Assembly: GCA_045402695.1 (NCBI GenBank)
Contig: JAWPNA010000244.1
Coordinates: 1-6,120, forward strand
Source: JAWPNA01 sp045402695
GTDB taxonomy: Bacteria > Acidobacteriota > Polarisedimenticolia > JACPZX01 > DASXTC01
Length of the DNA: 6,120 nt
Reading direction: 5' to 3'
This document shows positions 5,378-6,120 of this stretch, piece by piece (position 1 is the first letter of the stretch; each line of letters starts with the position of its first letter). A model generated the notes under the pieces. That model was not told the origin of the DNA. It saw only the letters and a list, made by a program, of their open reading frames with translations, and ran no database searches. The position numbers were made by a program, and so were the translations under genes.

Positions 5378-5783
5378 GCAGATCCCGCGGCTTCGTCGAA
5401 AGTATCGCTCCCTCGACCTCGAGCCGCCGCCCTGGGGCTACCCTCTGCCTCCGAGCGTCCCCTTCGTCGGGAAGGACTACTCCTTCGATGAAGTAGGATC
5501 GCAGGTACGGCAAGGTTCGAGGGTCAGCAGTCCTCCGGAAGATCTTCGCGCGAACCAACCACTCCATGTCGCGCCTCCACGTGGCGGGCTTCCGTCGTTT
5601 CACGGCGGAAGTCCCATCCGCCGCAGGAGGTCGGTGTATCGGGGATCTGTGCGGAGCGGATCGAGTGGCGGGTCCACCTTGAGGAGGATCATGAAGATCT
5701 CGCGCTCGCCAAAGGACCTTGCCAGCCACCGGAACGCCTGTTCCTTGTCTCCCAGGCCGACGTGGACGAGGGCCATGATGTAG
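5370..5783 (+). CDS. Doubtful ORF overlapping the HhH gene end (possible truncated partner)
   Basis: GTG at 5370 overlaps the last eight bases of the HhH gene, and the frame stays open for 137 codons to TAG at 5781-5783. The first 43 residues look protein-like: IPRLRRKYRSLDLEPPPWG, then YPLPPSVPFVGKDYSFDEV, with a mixed composition and many aromatic residues. After about residue 45 the sequence becomes Ser/Arg/Pro-rich. From 5600 on it is simply antisense to the TPR gene, which is the better-supported frame there. It may be a translationally coupled partner gene whose 3' end was lost by rearrangement, a short protein with a spurious extension, or chance. I do not recognise a family. Apart from this ORF, the 222 bases between the HhH and TPR stops contain only the hairpin at 5586-5614. 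Confidence 0.25.
   Translation: MTEQIPRLRRKYRSLDLEPPPWGYPLPPSVPFVGKDYSFDEVGSQVRQGSRVSSPPEDLRANQPLHVAPPRGGLPSFHGGSPIRRRRSVYRGSVRSGSSGGSTLRRIMKISRSPKDLASHRNACSLSPRPTWTRAMM
5586..5614. terminator. Strong hairpin on the TPR stop codon, possible bidirectional transcript end
   Basis: GGGCTTCCGTCG (5586-5597) pairs with CGGCGGAAGTCC (5603-5614) over 12 base pairs, two of them G-T, leaving the five-base loop TTTCA. On the minus strand the loop is TGAAA, so the TPR stop codon (5602-5600) is in the loop itself. It lies between two convergent genes, where a shared terminator is expected. Neither strand has a U-run after the stem, so intrinsic termination is doubtful. Rho-dependent termination or 3'-end protection are alternatives. 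Confidence 0.4.
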
Positions 5784-6120
5784 GACGGGACGTAACGCTT
5801 CAGGGCCACCGTTTCCAGCTCCACCAGGAGCTTGCGGGCAGTTTCCCTCTTCCCCGACAACGCATGAGCGTACGCCAGCACGGCGAGGATCTGCGGGTCG
5901 TCGGTCACGCGACGAGCCTGCTCCAGTCGCGCCATCGCTTCCCCGTACTCGCCCCTCTGGACATGAGTCAAAGCCAGCAACTGGTATGCGACCCAGTAGC
6001 TCGGATCGAGGTCCAGAGCCTTCCGGTACTGCTCGATCGCCGGTTCGTATTGCCGTGCGAGCCGCCAGCACTCGGCCAGGTCGACGGCGAGGTAGGGCAG
6101 AAGCGGCTCCAGCTCCACCG
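5600..6120 (-). CDS. TPR-repeat protein, C-terminal part (5' end beyond right edge)
   Basis: Reading leftwards, 173 codons are open from the window edge to TGA at 5602-5600. The Met at 6118 lies within a TPR-like phrase (MELEPLLPYLAVDLAECWRL), so it is probably internal and the real start is outside the window. Counting from that Met, a clear TPR is at 10-43 (ARQYEPAIEQYRKALDLDPS), with others at 44-72 (GEYGEAMARLEQARR), 76-105 (LAYAHALSGKRETARKLL) and 113-140 (ALVHVGLGDKEQAFRWLARS). The end, VDPPLDPLRTDPRYTDLLRRMGL (148-170), is a familiar closing motif of TPR domains. In many Acidobacteriota and related bacteria these domains sit at the C-terminus of serine/threonine kinases, winged-helix regulators or adenylate-cyclase-like proteins. 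The N-terminal domain, and hence the function, cannot be read here. The gene converges on the HhH gene, and its stop codon lies in the loop of a hairpin. Confidence 0.85.
   Translation of the reverse strand, partial: VELEPLLPYLAVDLAECWRLARQYEPAIEQYRKALDLDPSYWVAYQLLALTHVQRGEYGEAMARLEQARRVTDDPQILAVLAYAHALSGKRETARKLLVELETVALKRYVPSYIMALVHVGLGDKEQAFRWLARSFGEREIFMILLKVDPPLDPLRTDPRYTDLLRRMGLPP

Noticed and set aside
5274..5567. Minus-strand ORF (97 codons) starting MEWLVRAKIF, with GGAGG six bases upstream of its ATG
   Set aside because: The ribosome-binding-like site and first 35 residues are tempting as a gene after the TPR stop. The second half is antisense to the better-supported HhH gene and no family is recognised. 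It competes with the plus-strand ORF at 5370, and I cannot decide between them from sequence alone.
1..6120. CRISPR array, insertion sequence or large tandem repeat
   Set aside because: No regularly spaced repeats, transposase motifs or terminal inverted repeats were seen on either strand.

Overview
The window is a compact, GC-rich stretch of bacterial chromosome. Sampled lines run about 62-75% G+C on the left and about 53-62% on the right. It holds seven recognisable protein genes, two of them cut by the window edges, one tRNA gene, and one doubtful overlapping ORF. The right-edge TPR protein resembles the C-terminal part of large TPR proteins common in Acidobacteriota and related GC-rich soil or sediment lineages. 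Together with the high G+C and the apparently leaderless promoters, this points to Acidobacteriota or a neighbouring phylum. That is an inference from style, not a phylogenetic result.

Left part (1-1836): a secreted DUF192 protein, cut at the left edge, is transcribed leftwards. A 45-bp intergenic region separates it from a rightward gene for a cytosolic HEAT-repeat protein of unknown role.

Centre (1862-4430): a housekeeping block follows, all on the plus strand. It comprises phosphoglycerate kinase (pgk), triosephosphate isomerase (tpiA, TTG start, 15 bp after pgk and in the same frame), the translocon subunit SecG, and tRNA-Leu(GAG). Pgk and TpiA serve lower and middle glycolysis/gluconeogenesis. 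SecG and the tRNA are typical chromosomal neighbours; E. coli also has secG next to leuU. pgk has a near-consensus promoter (TTGACA, 18 bp, TATAAT) placed so close to the ATG that the mRNA should be almost leaderless.

Right part (4474-6120): a 77-residue protein resembling the YggX/Fe(2+)-trafficking family, but with two CxxC pairs, follows the tRNA. Then comes a helix-hairpin-helix protein related in shape to HhH-GPD DNA glycosylases, with lower G+C than the core block, followed by a doubtful overlapping ORF. A convergent leftward TPR gene, whose 5' part lies beyond the right edge, closes the window. A strong hairpin sits exactly on the TPR stop codon.

I found no CRISPR array, insertion sequence, phage gene or clear novel multi-gene system. 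The points most worth a second look are the recurrent leaderless-type promoter geometry, the in-frame pgk-TGA-tpiA junction, the HhH gene with its overlapping partner ORF, and the zinc-ribbon-like YggX relative.
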